Positions 1-8,575 of a stretch of 64,000 nucleotides of DNA are shown piece by piece. The number at the start of each line of letters is the position of its first letter. Positions within the stretch are counted from its first letter, which is position 1. A program made the position numbers and the translations under genes. The stretch comes from Alishewanella agri BL06 (GTDB lineage: Bacteria; Pseudomonadota; Gammaproteobacteria; Enterobacterales; Alteromonadaceae): positions 31,359 through 95,358 of the forward strand of contig NZ_AKKU01000006.1 in assembly GCF_000272005.1 (NCBI RefSeq). Direction: 5' to 3'. The notes beneath the pieces are model-generated. The model saw nothing but the letters and a program-made list of their open reading frames with translations. It searched no databases and was not told where the DNA came from.

Positions 1-909
1 GACCTCGACTTACTGGTAATGCGTGGGGATCGTGTGGCCTTAGTGGGCCCCAATGGTGTCGGTAAATCCACGCTGATTAAGCTGTTATTAGGCGACTATC
101 AGCAAGATAGTGGCGAGATCAAGCGTGGCACTAATCTGGAAGTAGCATACTTTGATCAGCACCGGATGGCGCTCGACTTAGATGCGACGGTGCAGGATAA
201 CGTCGCCGACGGTAAGCAAGAGATTAACTTAAATGGCCAAAGCCGGCATGTACTAAGTTATCTGCAAGACTTTTTATTTCCACCGCTGCGGGCCCGCACA
301 CCGGTACGCGCCTTATCCGGTGGTGAGAAAAACCGCTTATTACTGGCCAAGCTATTTGCTAAACCCAGCAACCTACTGATCCTCGACGAACCGACCAACG
401 ATCTGGATGTGGAAACGCTGGAGCTGTTAGAAGATATTCTGGAGCAGTATCAGGGCACCGTCTTGCTGGTCAGCCACGACCGCGAGTTTGTTAACAATAC
501 CGTGACCAGCTCACTGCTGTTTGCTGGCCAGGGCCGGATTATTGAAATTGCCGGCGGTTATGACGATGTGCTGGACTGGCAAGCGAAGCAGGGCGCTGAT
601 CTCACCGCAAAAAAAGCCGAGCCGGTAGCCGAAGTTAAAACTAATGCGCAGGAAAAACCGGTGCAGGCTTCTGTTAGCAGCGCTAAGAAGTTATCATACA
701 AAGAGAAACGTGAATTAGAGCAGCTGCCGGCGCTGATTGAAAGCCTGGATCAGCAGCTTAGCGCCTTACAGACTGAAGTGAATGATGCCGACTTTTTTAA
801 GCACAGCGCAGACTACACCCAGCAAAGGTTGAACCTAATCCAAGAAACCGAGTCGAAGCTGGCGCAGGCGTATCAGCGCTGGGAAGAATTAGAAGCCGCA
901 ATATCGTAA
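1..909 (+). CDS. uup: ABC-F ATPase Uup, C-terminal part
   Basis: The gene is cut by the window edge: the frame is open from base 1, so the start lies upstream. What remains is the second ABC domain and the C-terminal arm of a duplicated, membrane-free ABC-F ATPase. Visible motifs are Walker A GPNGVGKST, signature LSGGEKNR, Walker B LLILDEPTNDLD and the switch LLVSHDREF. After about residue 195 an Ala/Lys/Glu-rich linker leads into a helical, probably coiled-coil tail, which is the Uup C-terminal domain. Uup-type proteins act on ribosomes or branched DNA and influence precise transposon excision. The signature, length of the tail and the downstream DUF3466-rmf-fabA order favour Uup over the related EttA. 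Confidence 0.9.
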   Translation, partial: DLDLLVMRGDRVALVGPNGVGKSTLIKLLLGDYQQDSGEIKRGTNLEVAYFDQHRMALDLDATVQDNVADGKQEINLNGQSRHVLSYLQDFLFPPLRARTPVRALSGGEKNRLLLAKLFAKPSNLLILDEPTNDLDVETLELLEDILEQYQGTVLLVSHDREFVNNTVTSSLLFAGQGRIIEIAGGYDDVLDWQAKQGADLTAKKAEPVAEVKTNAQEKPVQASVSSAKKLSYKEKRELEQLPALIESLDQQLSALQTEVNDADFFKHSADYTQQRLNLIQETESKLAQAYQRWEELEAAIS

Positions 910-927
910 ATTTTTAGGGGCCCGTTA

Positions 928-2754
928 ATGAAATTATCACCGATCAGCTTAGCAGTATTGCCGTTGCTGACCATGCTCTCGGCGCAAGCCGCGGTGTATC
1001 AGATTGTTGAATTAGATACCAATAATAAAGTCCGTGCCACCAGCGGCGCTGCTGCAACCTTACAGGGCGCCGTTGTGACCAATGGCAGCACTTTTCTGGA
1101 TATTACATTAGATCTAGATACGCTGGATTTTGAAAGCGAAACGATCAAAAGCTTACTGACTGAAGAGCAGTTGGAAAATGCAAAAAATGGCAATATTGAT
1201 GCGGCGGTGACCAATATTTTAGTCAGTTATTTGGCGAACAATCCGTCAGTTCGTAATCAGCCAATTGGTGTTAGCCGGATCTTTAATCAGTCACAAAATG
1301 GCTTGGTGGCTCCACTGGTAGTACGTGATCTTAATGGTAGCCGCACTAACACTGAATTTGCTTATGCAGTGAATAATAGTGGCCAGATTGCCGCTATAGC
1401 GACCGCACCGGCCGCCAAACTGAATTTTACGCCGGTGCCAGAGCCAGTCGAAGAAGATGATGAAGAAGAAGCAGAAGAGCCTGAAATTCCGGTTATTCCA
1501 CAGCCTTATACAGCTTGGGTACCAGAGCCGGGCTATATGCTGGGGTATGTATTAGATGGCGCGAATCGCATTGTATTACCGCCGGCCTATACTGATTTAG
1601 GCGGCGGTATGTCTGCGGCGCAGGATATCAATAATAACGGCCAGGTAGTGGGTTTTACGTCGGCCGGAGTTACCGATGCCATTAAAACATCAATTAATGG
1701 CATCTGTACTGGTAATTCGCAGCCATTGCAATATTGTCAAAACCTCGCGATGTCTAGTCGTGGTATTAGTCTGAGCACCTTAATTGGCCAAATTCGGCTG
1801 TATCAAACGGTCGATTCGCTGCCACAAGGCTATGATGAGCGTGGCGCACTCTGGCAGCTAAATACCGATGGTTCAGCGAGCTTAGTCAAAACTTACGGTT
1901 TCCTTGGTGACAAGGCAACCGGGCAGTTGGCGCCAAACTCTGAGGAGTATCCAACTCCTACCTACTACAGCCGTGCAAATGCAATAAATGATGCCGGAAT
2001 TGCGGTAGGGCACTCTTTGTATTCCGATAAGGATCGCATAGTAAGTTTCTTCGATAACTTTGGTTTTGAGTACCGGCGTATTTATACTGCGCCACATGCC
2101 ACTGTTTATCAGGGGGATGACGTAAAACCGATAGTCGATCCCGCGGAATGGTTAGCCAGCGTCGCAGTTGATATTAATAATCAGGACTTAGTCGCAGGTT
2201 ATGCATACAAAAATATTAACAGTGCAGTGCGGGCAAAACTTTTTACCTATGATTTGGCTGCTAATGAACTGACGTTTGTTGATGGCTTCTTTAATAGCTC
2301 GGGTACAGAGCCAAGAGCGATGAATAATCAAGGACAAATTGTTGGTCGAGCGGAAGTGATTATCGGTGGTACTGTTGACCGCCGTTTACATGGGTTTCTG
2401 TATGATTCACAAAGCGGCACCTTTAGTGATCTGAATGATTTAGTCGCTTGTGATGCGCCTTACACCTTGGTTGATGCGACAGCGATTAATGATAATGGTG
2501 AGATTATGGCGACCGCTTTGGTACGCCGGCCACTGTTAGATGCAACGGGTCAACAACAAACAGCTGAAGACGGTTCTGTAGTGTTGCAAGAACAAGCCAC
2601 AGCGGTGAAATTAAGACCCATCGCTAATGGCCAGCCTGCCAATTGTGATGGCGAAGATACCCGCTATGAGCGCAAAAGTGGTAGCTTTCAGCCCGTTTGG
2701 TTGCTGTTACTTGCCATGTTCCCATTATTCCGTCGGCGCTTTGCTAAAGGATAA
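928..2754 (+). CDS. DUF3466 family secreted or surface protein with C-terminal sorting-like tail
   Basis: A 608-residue protein starting 18 bases after uup behind an AGGGG Shine-Dalgarno. Residues 1-22 form a signal peptide ending near AQAA. The body matches the DUF3466 family, with recurrent short segments of the type INNNGQVVG and AINDNGEI that resemble HAF-type repeats. An unusual acidic linker (EEDDEEEAEEPE) lies around residues 175-188. The C-terminus has Gly-Ser, a hydrophobic stretch (VWLLLLAMFPLF) and an RRR cluster, the layout of GlyGly-CTERM (rhombosortase) substrates, although the Gly-Gly is not perfect. Function is unknown. It is probably exported and anchored or processed at the membrane. 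Confidence 0.8.
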   Translation: MKLSPISLAVLPLLTMLSAQAAVYQIVELDTNNKVRATSGAAATLQGAVVTNGSTFLDITLDLDTLDFESETIKSLLTEEQLENAKNGNIDAAVTNILVSYLANNPSVRNQPIGVSRIFNQSQNGLVAPLVVRDLNGSRTNTEFAYAVNNSGQIAAIATAPAAKLNFTPVPEPVEEDDEEEAEEPEIPVIPQPYTAWVPEPGYMLGYVLDGANRIVLPPAYTDLGGGMSAAQDINNNGQVVGFTSAGVTDAIKTSINGICTGNSQPLQYCQNLAMSSRGISLSTLIGQIRLYQTVDSLPQGYDERGALWQLNTDGSASLVKTYGFLGDKATGQLAPNSEEYPTPTYYSRANAINDAGIAVGHSLYSDKDRIVSFFDNFGFEYRRIYTAPHATVYQGDDVKPIVDPAEWLASVAVDINNQDLVAGYAYKNINSAVRAKLFTYDLAANELTFVDGFFNSSGTEPRAMNNQGQIVGRAEVIIGGTVDRRLHGFLYDSQSGTFSDLNDLVACDAPYTLVDATAINDNGEIMATALVRRPLLDATGQQQTAEDGSVVLQEQATAVKLRPIANGQPANCDGEDTRYERKSGSFQPVWLLLLAMFPLFRRRFAKG

Positions 2755-2781
2755 ACACTCGCCCTTTGGTTGATGACCGTC

Positions 2782-2815
2782 AAAACCCCACCGCGTTATC
2801 CCGGTGGGGTTTTTG
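2782..2815 (+). terminator. Rho-independent terminator after the DUF3466 gene
   Basis: An 11-base GC-rich stem (AAACCCCACCG / CGGTGGGGTTT) with an 8-base loop is followed by a T run. It lies 30 bases after the DUF3466 stop codon and closes the uup-DUF3466 unit. Confidence 0.9.
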
Positions 2816-3034
2816 TTTGCCGTAATCAATATTCGATTCCTTATAGCATTTTCGTCTAAAACGGCATATCACTAATTCTTAATAGATCTCATGCGCTTAG
2901 GGAAAGTCAAGACTTTTATTCGTTAGATCAACATTGAACCTTTGCTAAGCCTTGGCTATCTATTAACTGTAACATTGTTGTGCTAAGCGCAGCCTTGTTA
3001 TTGTTAAAAACACAAAGTTGAGGAAGACTGCCGT

Positions 3035-3217
3035 ATGAAAAGACAAAAACGTGATCGTCTGGAACGTGCTCATGCTCAAGGTTACCGTGCTGGTGTGACT
3101 GGCCGCTCAAAAGAAATTTGCCCTTATCAGAGTTTAGATGCCCGCTCAGAATGGCTAGGAGGTTGGCGGGAAGCGATGGCAGACAGGAATGTCGGATTAT
3201 TTAACAAAGGTGCCTGA
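3035..3217 (+). CDS. rmf: Ribosome modulation factor RMF
   Basis: A 60-residue, very basic protein matching RMF over its full length. It begins MKRQKRDRLERA and keeps the family blocks GYRAGVTGRS, CPY and WLGGWREAM. RMF is made in stationary phase and drives 70S ribosomes into inactive 100S dimers by binding near the anti-Shine-Dalgarno region. The start has a good GAGGA site 12 bases upstream. It is monocistronic, with a terminator on each side, and sits next to fabA as in many Alteromonadales and enteric bacteria. The ~220-base leader after the DUF3466 terminator presumably carries its growth-phase promoter, but I could not assign the hexamers with confidence. Confidence 0.95.
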   Translation: MKRQKRDRLERAHAQGYRAGVTGRSKEICPYQSLDARSEWLGGWREAMADRNVGLFNKGA

Positions 3218-3233
3218 TTACGGCCTGTAACGC

Positions 3234-3260
3234 AAAAGCCCCGTCAACTAGCGGGGCTTT
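3234..3260. terminator. Bidirectional terminator between rmf and fabA
   Basis: The stem AAAGCCCCG / CGGGGCTTT with a short loop has A and T tracts on both sides. It therefore can end rmf on the plus strand and fabA on the minus strand, which converge here. Confidence 0.9.
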
Positions 3261-3281
3261 CTGGTTTAAGGGGCTAAGCGC

Positions 3282-3794
3282 TTAGAAGCTTGACGTATCC
3301 TGGAATAAACCCACTTTCAGATCGGTTGCGGCATAGATTTCACGACCATCGACACTCACCACACCATCACCAATACCCATAAACAGCTTACGTTTAATCA
3401 CCCGTTTCATATTGATGGTGTAAGTGACTTTTTTCGCCGTTGGCAGAATCTGACCGGTAAACTTCACTTCACCCACGCCAAGCGCGCGGCCTTTACCCGG
3501 ACCACCTGACCAGCCTAAGAAGAATCCTACCAGCTGCCACATTGCATCTAAACCTAAGCAACCTGGCATCACCGGATCACCTTTAAAGTGACAGCCAAAG
3601 AACCATAAGTCCGGGGTGATGTCCAGTTCGGCAATGATTTGGCCTTTGCCATATAAACCACCTTCTTCAGAAATATGGATAATGCGGTCCATCATCAGCA
3701 TATTGTCAGTAGGTAACTGGCTGTTGCCCGGGCCAAAGAGTTCGCCGTTGCCACAAGCGATTAAATCTTCTTTTGTAAAGCTATTCTTAGTCAT
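3282..3794 (-). CDS. fabA: 3-hydroxydecanoyl-ACP dehydratase/isomerase FabA
   Basis: 170 residues, close to the usual 171-172. FabA dehydrates 3-hydroxydecanoyl-ACP and isomerises trans-2- to cis-3-decenoyl-ACP, the branch point to unsaturated fatty acids in the cytoplasm. The catalytic His lies in the motif [16 protein letters not shown] and the catalytic Asp in [11 protein letters not shown]. The C-terminus [13 protein letters not shown] is nearly the same as in E. coli. It is monocistronic, convergent with rmf, and has a FabR-like palindrome about 36 bases upstream of the start, so repression by unsaturated acyl-ACP or acyl-CoA through FabR is likely. Confidence 0.97.
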   Translation of the reverse strand: MTKNSFTKEDLIACGNGELFGPGNSQLPTDNMLMMDRIIHISEEGGLYGKGQIIAELDITPDLWFFGCHFKGDPVMPGCLGLDAMWQLVGFFLGWSGGPGKGRALGVGEVKFTGQILPTAKKVTYTINMKRVIKRKLFMGIGDGVVSVDGREIYAATDLKVGLFQDTSSF

Positions 3795-3829
3795 GTATGT
3801 TTAGTCCAATATTAAAGCTGCGTCAGCTT

Positions 3830-3847
3830 AGCGAACAGCTGTACGCC
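3830..3847 (-). promoter_or_regulatory. FabR-like operator upstream of fabA
   Basis: Read on the minus strand the site is GGCGTACAGCTGTTCGCT, an 18-base near-palindrome. It fits the known enterobacterial FabR motif at fabA and fabB (AGCGTACA, two bases, TGTTCGCT) at all but the first position. Its location 36 bases before the fabA start is right for a promoter-overlapping operator. The fabR gene itself is not in this window. Confidence 0.7.
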
Positions 3848-3993
3848 AGACAAGTCCGATTTGTACAACTTTACCAATTTTATCGCAGATAACTGGCGAA
3901 GGTGGCAACAAATTTCCGTATAGTTAAGCTGACATCAGCATCTGGTGTGAGGTCATACCGGTACCGGAGTGCTGTGGATAAGTTGAGGGTGCT

Positions 3994-4251
3994 ATGAGTG
4001 ATGAGAAGGTCAGCGCGCTGAGTAATGCTGAGAAACAGCGGCGCTATCGCGAACGGCAAAAAGGTTCGGGTAAAAAAGAGCTGCGCGGCTATTTAACGCC
4101 GGAAGCCTTGCAGTGCTATCAGGAAATTGCGGAAAAAACCCAGTGGAACGATAGTACCCTATTAAGCAATGCCATTCGTTTAATGTATGCCGCTCATAAA
4201 TTAGGCCAAATTGGCATTTTGAATAGCTGGCTAAACGAGCATAAACGTTAA
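3994..4251 (+). CDS. Small basic protein, possible ribbon-helix-helix type
   Basis: 85 residues with a GAGGGTG site before the ATG. I do not recognise a named family. The N-terminus is charged and basic (EKQRRYRERQKGSGKKE). It is followed by ELRGYLTPEALQCYQEIAE and a second helix, NDSTLLSNAIRLMYAA, which has the strand-helix-helix pattern of RHH DNA-binding proteins. It lies alone between fabA and the QueD-like gene. A regulatory role is only a guess from the pattern. Confidence 0.6.
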   Translation: MSDEKVSALSNAEKQRRYRERQKGSGKKELRGYLTPEALQCYQEIAEKTQWNDSTLLSNAIRLMYAAHKLGQIGILNSWLNEHKR

Positions 4252-4362
4252 GCCGGTGAATTATGCTGCAGCGGTGACGCTGCAGCCACTTCGCGTTATA
4301 ATAGCTGCCGTTTAATAACACGCTTTGCGTGGTAGCTTCTTTTGCCAAGTCAGGAACCCAGC

Positions 4363-5223
4363 ATGATTTTATTTGTCCGCGATCTCACCGTTATCGACTT
4401 TTCTTACCTGCATCGCCAGCGCGGTATGCTGGGAGAGAGCTATATTGTCGATGTCGAGCTGCATGGCGCGCTGGACGATACGGCTATGGTGTTCGATTTT
4501 GGCAAGGTCAAGAAAGTCATTAAGCAGGCGATAGACCGTCTGGTCGATCATAAATTAGCTGTAGCAGCGGATTGTCCGGCTTTTAGTCAACAAGTCTGCG
4601 ATGACCTGAGCATTGTTCGCTATCAGAGTGAGCGCGGCCTGATCCAGTTAGCGTGTCCGGCTCAAGCCTTTGCGGTGATCCCTGGTGCAGAAATCAACGA
4701 AGCCACTGTAACGGCATTTTTGCAGCAACAGATCAAGCCATTATTGCCGGCTAATGTCGAACAGCTGGTTCTGACTCTGCGGCCGGAAGCGATCAGCGGT
4801 TTCTATTATCATTACAGCCATGGTCTGAAAAAGCACGATGGCAACTGTCAGCGGATTGCCCATGGCCATCGTTCGACCATTCAAATTTATGAAAACAATA
4901 TGCTGGCGCCAAAACTAAACAAATTATGGGCCGAGCGCTGGCAGGATATTTATCTGGGTACACAAAGCGATCTCGTTGTGCCACAGCAATTACAGCATTT
5001 AACGCCAGCAGTAACCGACTACAGTTTCCGTTATCAGGCATCGCAGGGCTGGTTTGAGCTTTGTATGCCGCAAGCGCATTGCGAAATTGTGCCCTGTGAT
5101 ACCACAGTCGAGTGTCTGGCCGATTTTATTGCGGATACGCTAAAAGCGCAGAATATCAAGCAGACATATAAGGTGGTTGCTTATGAAGGTGTGGGGAAAG
5201 GCGCTGTTGCTATGCGCCCTTAA
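4363..5223 (+). CDS. Two-lobed 6-carboxytetrahydropterin synthase (QueD/PTPS) family protein
   Basis: 286 residues from the ATG preceded by AGGAA, about twice the size of ordinary QueD (about 120). It looks like two fused T-fold lobes. The first lobe has the PTPS block VFDFGKVKKVIKQAIDRLVDHKL but lacks the zinc HxH and the catalytic Cys at its front. The second lobe holds CQRIAHGH, the Cys plus HxH block, but not the DF..LK...LDH block. So each half keeps one part of the usual active site. QueD makes 6-carboxytetrahydropterin for queuosine/preQ1 synthesis. Whether this version does so is not proven. It overlaps the following M23 gene by 41 bases. Confidence 0.75.
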   Translation: MILFVRDLTVIDFSYLHRQRGMLGESYIVDVELHGALDDTAMVFDFGKVKKVIKQAIDRLVDHKLAVAADCPAFSQQVCDDLSIVRYQSERGLIQLACPAQAFAVIPGAEINEATVTAFLQQQIKPLLPANVEQLVLTLRPEAISGFYYHYSHGLKKHDGNCQRIAHGHRSTIQIYENNMLAPKLNKLWAERWQDIYLGTQSDLVVPQQLQHLTPAVTDYSFRYQASQGWFELCMPQAHCEIVPCDTTVECLADFIADTLKAQNIKQTYKVVAYEGVGKGAVAMRP

Positions 5224-6028
5224 TGGGGTGCTGCCGGCGCAGCTCAGTGCTGTTGAAGTGATACTGGACGGGCACTTGACTCAGGGTAGCCTGATCCGCG
5301 GCACCGTGCCGGCAGGGGCCAAAGTGTGGTTTAACGATAAACCACTGGCCGTCAGTGCACAGGGACATGTGGTATTTGGCATTGGCCGTGATGCCACACT
5401 AAATCATCAGCTAACCGTTGAGCATCATGGTGAACAGCGGCAGATCCCACTAAGCTTTAGCGCGCGGCAATACGATATTCAACGGATTACCGGTGTCGAG
5501 CAAAAATATGTTGAACCACCGCAAGAGGTCAGGGCCCGCATCGCCCGCGACAATAAACGTGTACGAGAGGTGCGGCAAACCTTTACCGACAAAACCCTGT
5601 TTTTAAGTGCGCCACTTCAGCCGTCAGAAGGGCGGATTAGCGGGGTATATGGCAGTCAGCGGGTTTTTAACGGTCAGCCACGCAATCCGCATTTTGGTTT
5701 GGATATTGCAGCGCCGGTTGGCGCACCGGTGCTGGCCCCTTGGGATGGCAAGGTGCTACTGGCTGAAGATCTATATTTCTCCGGTTTAACCTTGATTATC
5801 GACCATGGCATGGGTGTGACATCCACCTTTATGCATTTGCATCGCTTTCATGCCGCGGTGGGCGATACGGTTAAAGCCGGTACAAAAATCGCCGAAGTGG
5901 GTGCCACCGGCCGCGTGACAGGACCGCATCTGGACTGGCGCATTAACTGGTTTCAGGAGCGGCTGGATCCACAATTGTTGCTGCCAGCGTCAGATCGGCC
6001 TGAACCCAGACGTATTCCGTTAAATTAA
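5183..6028 (+). CDS. Secreted M23 (LytM-type) metallopeptidase
   Basis: 281 residues. The chosen ATG has AAGGTGG 6 bases upstream and gives a signal peptide (MKVWGKALLLCALNGVLPAQLSA). The N-terminal ~90 residues are a beta-rich domain. The C-terminal LytM domain has the full zinc and catalytic set: HFGLDIA (HxxxD), HLHRF and HLDWR (HxH-type), so it is likely an active peptidoglycan endopeptidase in the periplasm. Translation is probably coupled to the QueD-like gene, whose 3-prime end it overlaps by 41 bases. Confidence 0.9.
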   Translation: MKVWGKALLLCALNGVLPAQLSAVEVILDGHLTQGSLIRGTVPAGAKVWFNDKPLAVSAQGHVVFGIGRDATLNHQLTVEHHGEQRQIPLSFSARQYDIQRITGVEQKYVEPPQEVRARIARDNKRVREVRQTFTDKTLFLSAPLQPSEGRISGVYGSQRVFNGQPRNPHFGLDIAAPVGAPVLAPWDGKVLLAEDLYFSGLTLIIDHGMGVTSTFMHLHRFHAAVGDTVKAGTKIAEVGATGRVTGPHLDWRINWFQERLDPQLLLPASDRPEPRRIPLN

Positions 6029-6056
6029 ACCGGTATCACGCACAGAACTGGTTAAC

Positions 6057-6088
6057 GATAACGCCGGCAACTGCCGGCGTTATCGTTT
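6057..6088. terminator. Bidirectional terminator
   Basis: A perfect 12-base stem (GATAACGCCGGC / GCCGGCGTTATC) with a 4-base loop lies between the convergent M23 and M61 genes. GTTT follows on the plus side, and the minus side has only a weak T tract. Confidence 0.75.
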
Positions 6089-6109
6089 AGTGTAAAAATA
6101 TTGAATCGG

Positions 6110-7891
6110 TTAGGTGTTGGCTGACAATGGCGTTAACCAGCGCTGTAATTTAGCGTCATCAGCGACACTTAGCATCGCAACCTGCGCTTTAGCAGCTTGT
6201 AAGGTGAGCGGCAGCGTCAGTAACCGGTCTTTACGAAATATCGTCAGTGGTTGTTCCGAGCCATAAGGCAAACGCTTTAACAACTGTGGCAGGCTTTTGT
6301 CGGTAATTTTATAACCGGCTATAGCCAGCAGTTGATCGCCTGCCATCAAACCTGCCTGATGTCCTGCTGAGTCAAGATAAAGCTGCTGTATTGTGACCAG
6401 GCCGTTTTGCGTTTTCAGGCTACAACCGAGAGTTGCTGGCGCGTTTTGCTGCTGTGTGCCATGAGTGTCATCAAAGTGCTGAGGGCTACGCCAGTTGAGA
6501 TTTAAGCCAAGTTTGGCAAAGCTGTCGGCCAGTGGCAAAGGCTGTGCCCGGTAAACCCAGTCTTCAACCTGCGCGGCCAGCGCTTTAAAACCCGCTGCAC
6601 TGAGTGCGTCGAAGAAACTGCGATCTGCAGTACCCGTTGCCAGATAATGCTGATAGAAATCACGACAGAAGCGACTCAGGTCCTTATTGTTGGCTTGCAG
6701 CTCGGCCTCTACTGCCAGCGCAACCAGAGCGCCTTTAGCGTAATAGCTGACAATGCTATTCGGGGCATTTTCATCCTGCAGGTAATACTTGGTCCAGGCG
6801 TTAAAACTACTATCACTGAGGCTCTGCCGGCTATCAGAAGGGTTTCGCGTAACCCGCGTAACCAGTTGTTCCAAGGCGGTCAAATAGGCTTGCTGGCTAA
6901 TGCGGCCACTTTTAATCAGGGCTAAATCGTCAAAATACGAGGTAAAACCTTCGTAGAGCCACAGCTGTGGCGTATATTGTTCCTGCGAGAGCTGATAAGC
7001 ATGAAACGGGGCCGGCTTTAGGCGCTTCACCCACCAGGTATGAAAATACTCATGGCTGATTAAGCCAAGTAACGTCTGGTATGCGTCATCGGGGGCCGTC
7101 ATTTGTCTGGCGGGTAAATCATGGCGGCTGCATAGCAGCAGTGTGCTGTCTTTATGTTCGAGACCGCCATAACCGTGTTCGGTGATCCAGAGTAAAAACC
7201 AGTAATGGTGTAAATCGTCCGGTAAACCACCAAAAACTGCCCGCTGTGCCTGACACAGTTGTTCGGTATCGGCCAGCAGCCGTTCGCTGTCATAGTGATT
7301 CTGGCTGCTCACCACCAGATAGTGTGGCACGCCATCGACCGCAAATTGCTGTACTGTGAATAAACCGACCAGCAATGGGCTATCAATCAGTTGTTGATAG
7401 TCCGTGGCCTGATAAATACCAAAATCCAGCAGTGCTGTGCCCTCAGCACGAGGTAACGCGGTCGCAACCCGCCAGTTTTCGGTTACGTGAAACTCTGGGC
7501 GTAGTAGTTCAAATTGCTGCGGATAATGGGTTTGCTCGCTAACCGCCAGGCACAAGCAAGCCGGATTAAGGATCGCCGTTTCATCATCGAGATAAGCCGC
7601 GCGTACCGATAAATCATTGGCGTAAATCAGATAACTGACCGTAACTTCCTGTTGTCGACAGGCCAGATTCCAACGTTGTTTGTCCAGTTGCTGCAGTGCG
7701 AGTTCGCCGCTTGTATCGCGGGCGCTAATTTGCATTATGTGTCGCGCGAAGTTGCGAATCATATAACTGCCCGGGATCCAGGCCGGTAAACTGAGTTCAT
7801 GCTGGCTGGCGCTTGGTATAAAACGTAACTCCACCCTCAGCTGATGGGCACTGATATCGCTGATTTGCACCTGATAACGGACGCTGTTCAT
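6110..7891 (-). CDS. M61 family glycyl aminopeptidase with C-terminal PDZ domain
   Basis: 593 residues, normal for the family. It has an N-terminal beta domain with the block PAWIPGSYMIRNFARH, a central thermolysin-like domain with the zinc motif HEYFH (about residue 280) and the third ligand in YEGFTSYFDD, and a C-terminal PDZ domain around residues 480-565 (AGLMAGDQLLAI). There is no signal peptide, so a cytoplasmic peptidase with preference for N-terminal Gly or Ala, as in the Sphingomonas enzyme, is the likeliest role. The start ATG has a GAGGTAG site. The gene is monocistronic and convergent with the M23 peptidase. Confidence 0.92.
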   Translation of the reverse strand: MNSVRYQVQISDISAHQLRVELRFIPSASQHELSLPAWIPGSYMIRNFARHIMQISARDTSGELALQQLDKQRWNLACRQQEVTVSYLIYANDLSVRAAYLDDETAILNPACLCLAVSEQTHYPQQFELLRPEFHVTENWRVATALPRAEGTALLDFGIYQATDYQQLIDSPLLVGLFTVQQFAVDGVPHYLVVSSQNHYDSERLLADTEQLCQAQRAVFGGLPDDLHHYWFLLWITEHGYGGLEHKDSTLLLCSRHDLPARQMTAPDDAYQTLLGLISHEYFHTWWVKRLKPAPFHAYQLSQEQYTPQLWLYEGFTSYFDDLALIKSGRISQQAYLTALEQLVTRVTRNPSDSRQSLSDSSFNAWTKYYLQDENAPNSIVSYYAKGALVALAVEAELQANNKDLSRFCRDFYQHYLATGTADRSFFDALSAAGFKALAAQVEDWVYRAQPLPLADSFAKLGLNLNWRSPQHFDDTHGTQQQNAPATLGCSLKTQNGLVTIQQLYLDSAGHQAGLMAGDQLLAIAGYKITDKSLPQLLKRLPYGSEQPLTIFRKDRLLTLPLTLQAAKAQVAMLSVADDAKLQRWLTPLSANT

Positions 7892-8063
7892 ACTACCTCT
7901 TTGCTGTGTTCGCTGATGTTTACCGTCTGCTCTGCCAAAATGACGTTTTATTCCGGCTAACGGAGCAACTGCCGGTTAAATAACCGGAAAATACACCGGC
8001 AGTTCTGCAGTAGGTTACGGCTTACCGTATAATAGCATTTTTATTTTACCGGCAGGTTTTGTT

Positions 8064-8468
8064 ATGGCAAATGAAGCGCTTATCCAAAAAAGAATCGAAT
8101 ACGCGGTTACGCGTGTCACTAAAACGGTGTTTCCCGGCCGTACCAACCATCACAATACCCTGTTTGGTGGCGAAGCCTTAGCCTGGATGGATGAAGCTGC
8201 ATTTATCGCGGCCACCCGCTTTTGTCGCAAGCCACTGGTAACCGTTTGTTCAGATCGGGTCGATTTTAAAGAGTCAATCCCGGCCGGTACTATTCTGGAG
8301 CTGGTGGCAAGGGTCGCGCATGTTGGCCGTACCAGTATCAAGGTACAGGTCGATATCTTTGTGGAGCATATGTACAACGACGACCAGCATAAAGCTATTT
8401 CCGGTAGTTTTACCTTTGTTGCCCTGGATGAAAATCGCAAACCAACACCGGTATTAGGGGATCTATGA
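8064..8468 (+). CDS. Acyl-CoA thioesterase, hotdog fold (YciA/BACH type)
   Basis: 134 residues forming a single hotdog domain. The N-terminal TVFPGRTNHHNTLFGGEALAWMDEAA is split by the conserved Asn-His and the catalytic Asp of acyl-CoA hydrolases of the YciA/BFIT group, and VGRTSIKVQV forms the central strand. It cleaves acyl-CoAs to free acids plus CoA in the cytoplasm. A clear TATAAT-type -10 lies at 8028-8033, about 30 bases before the start. YciA itself is similar in size, but the best symbol cannot be fixed from sequence alone. Confidence 0.85.
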   Translation: MANEALIQKRIEYAVTRVTKTVFPGRTNHHNTLFGGEALAWMDEAAFIAATRFCRKPLVTVCSDRVDFKESIPAGTILELVARVAHVGRTSIKVQVDIFVEHMYNDDQHKAISGSFTFVALDENRKPTPVLGDL

Positions 8469-8575
8469 ATCGCAATAAGGTTCTCTTGTGTAACTGGCCA
8501 GACCTTGCTATGTTGCTGCTGTTAATTTGTGCCGTCAGGTAAATTGTCTCTAAGCCCCGTGAAGAAGAGGTTGCT

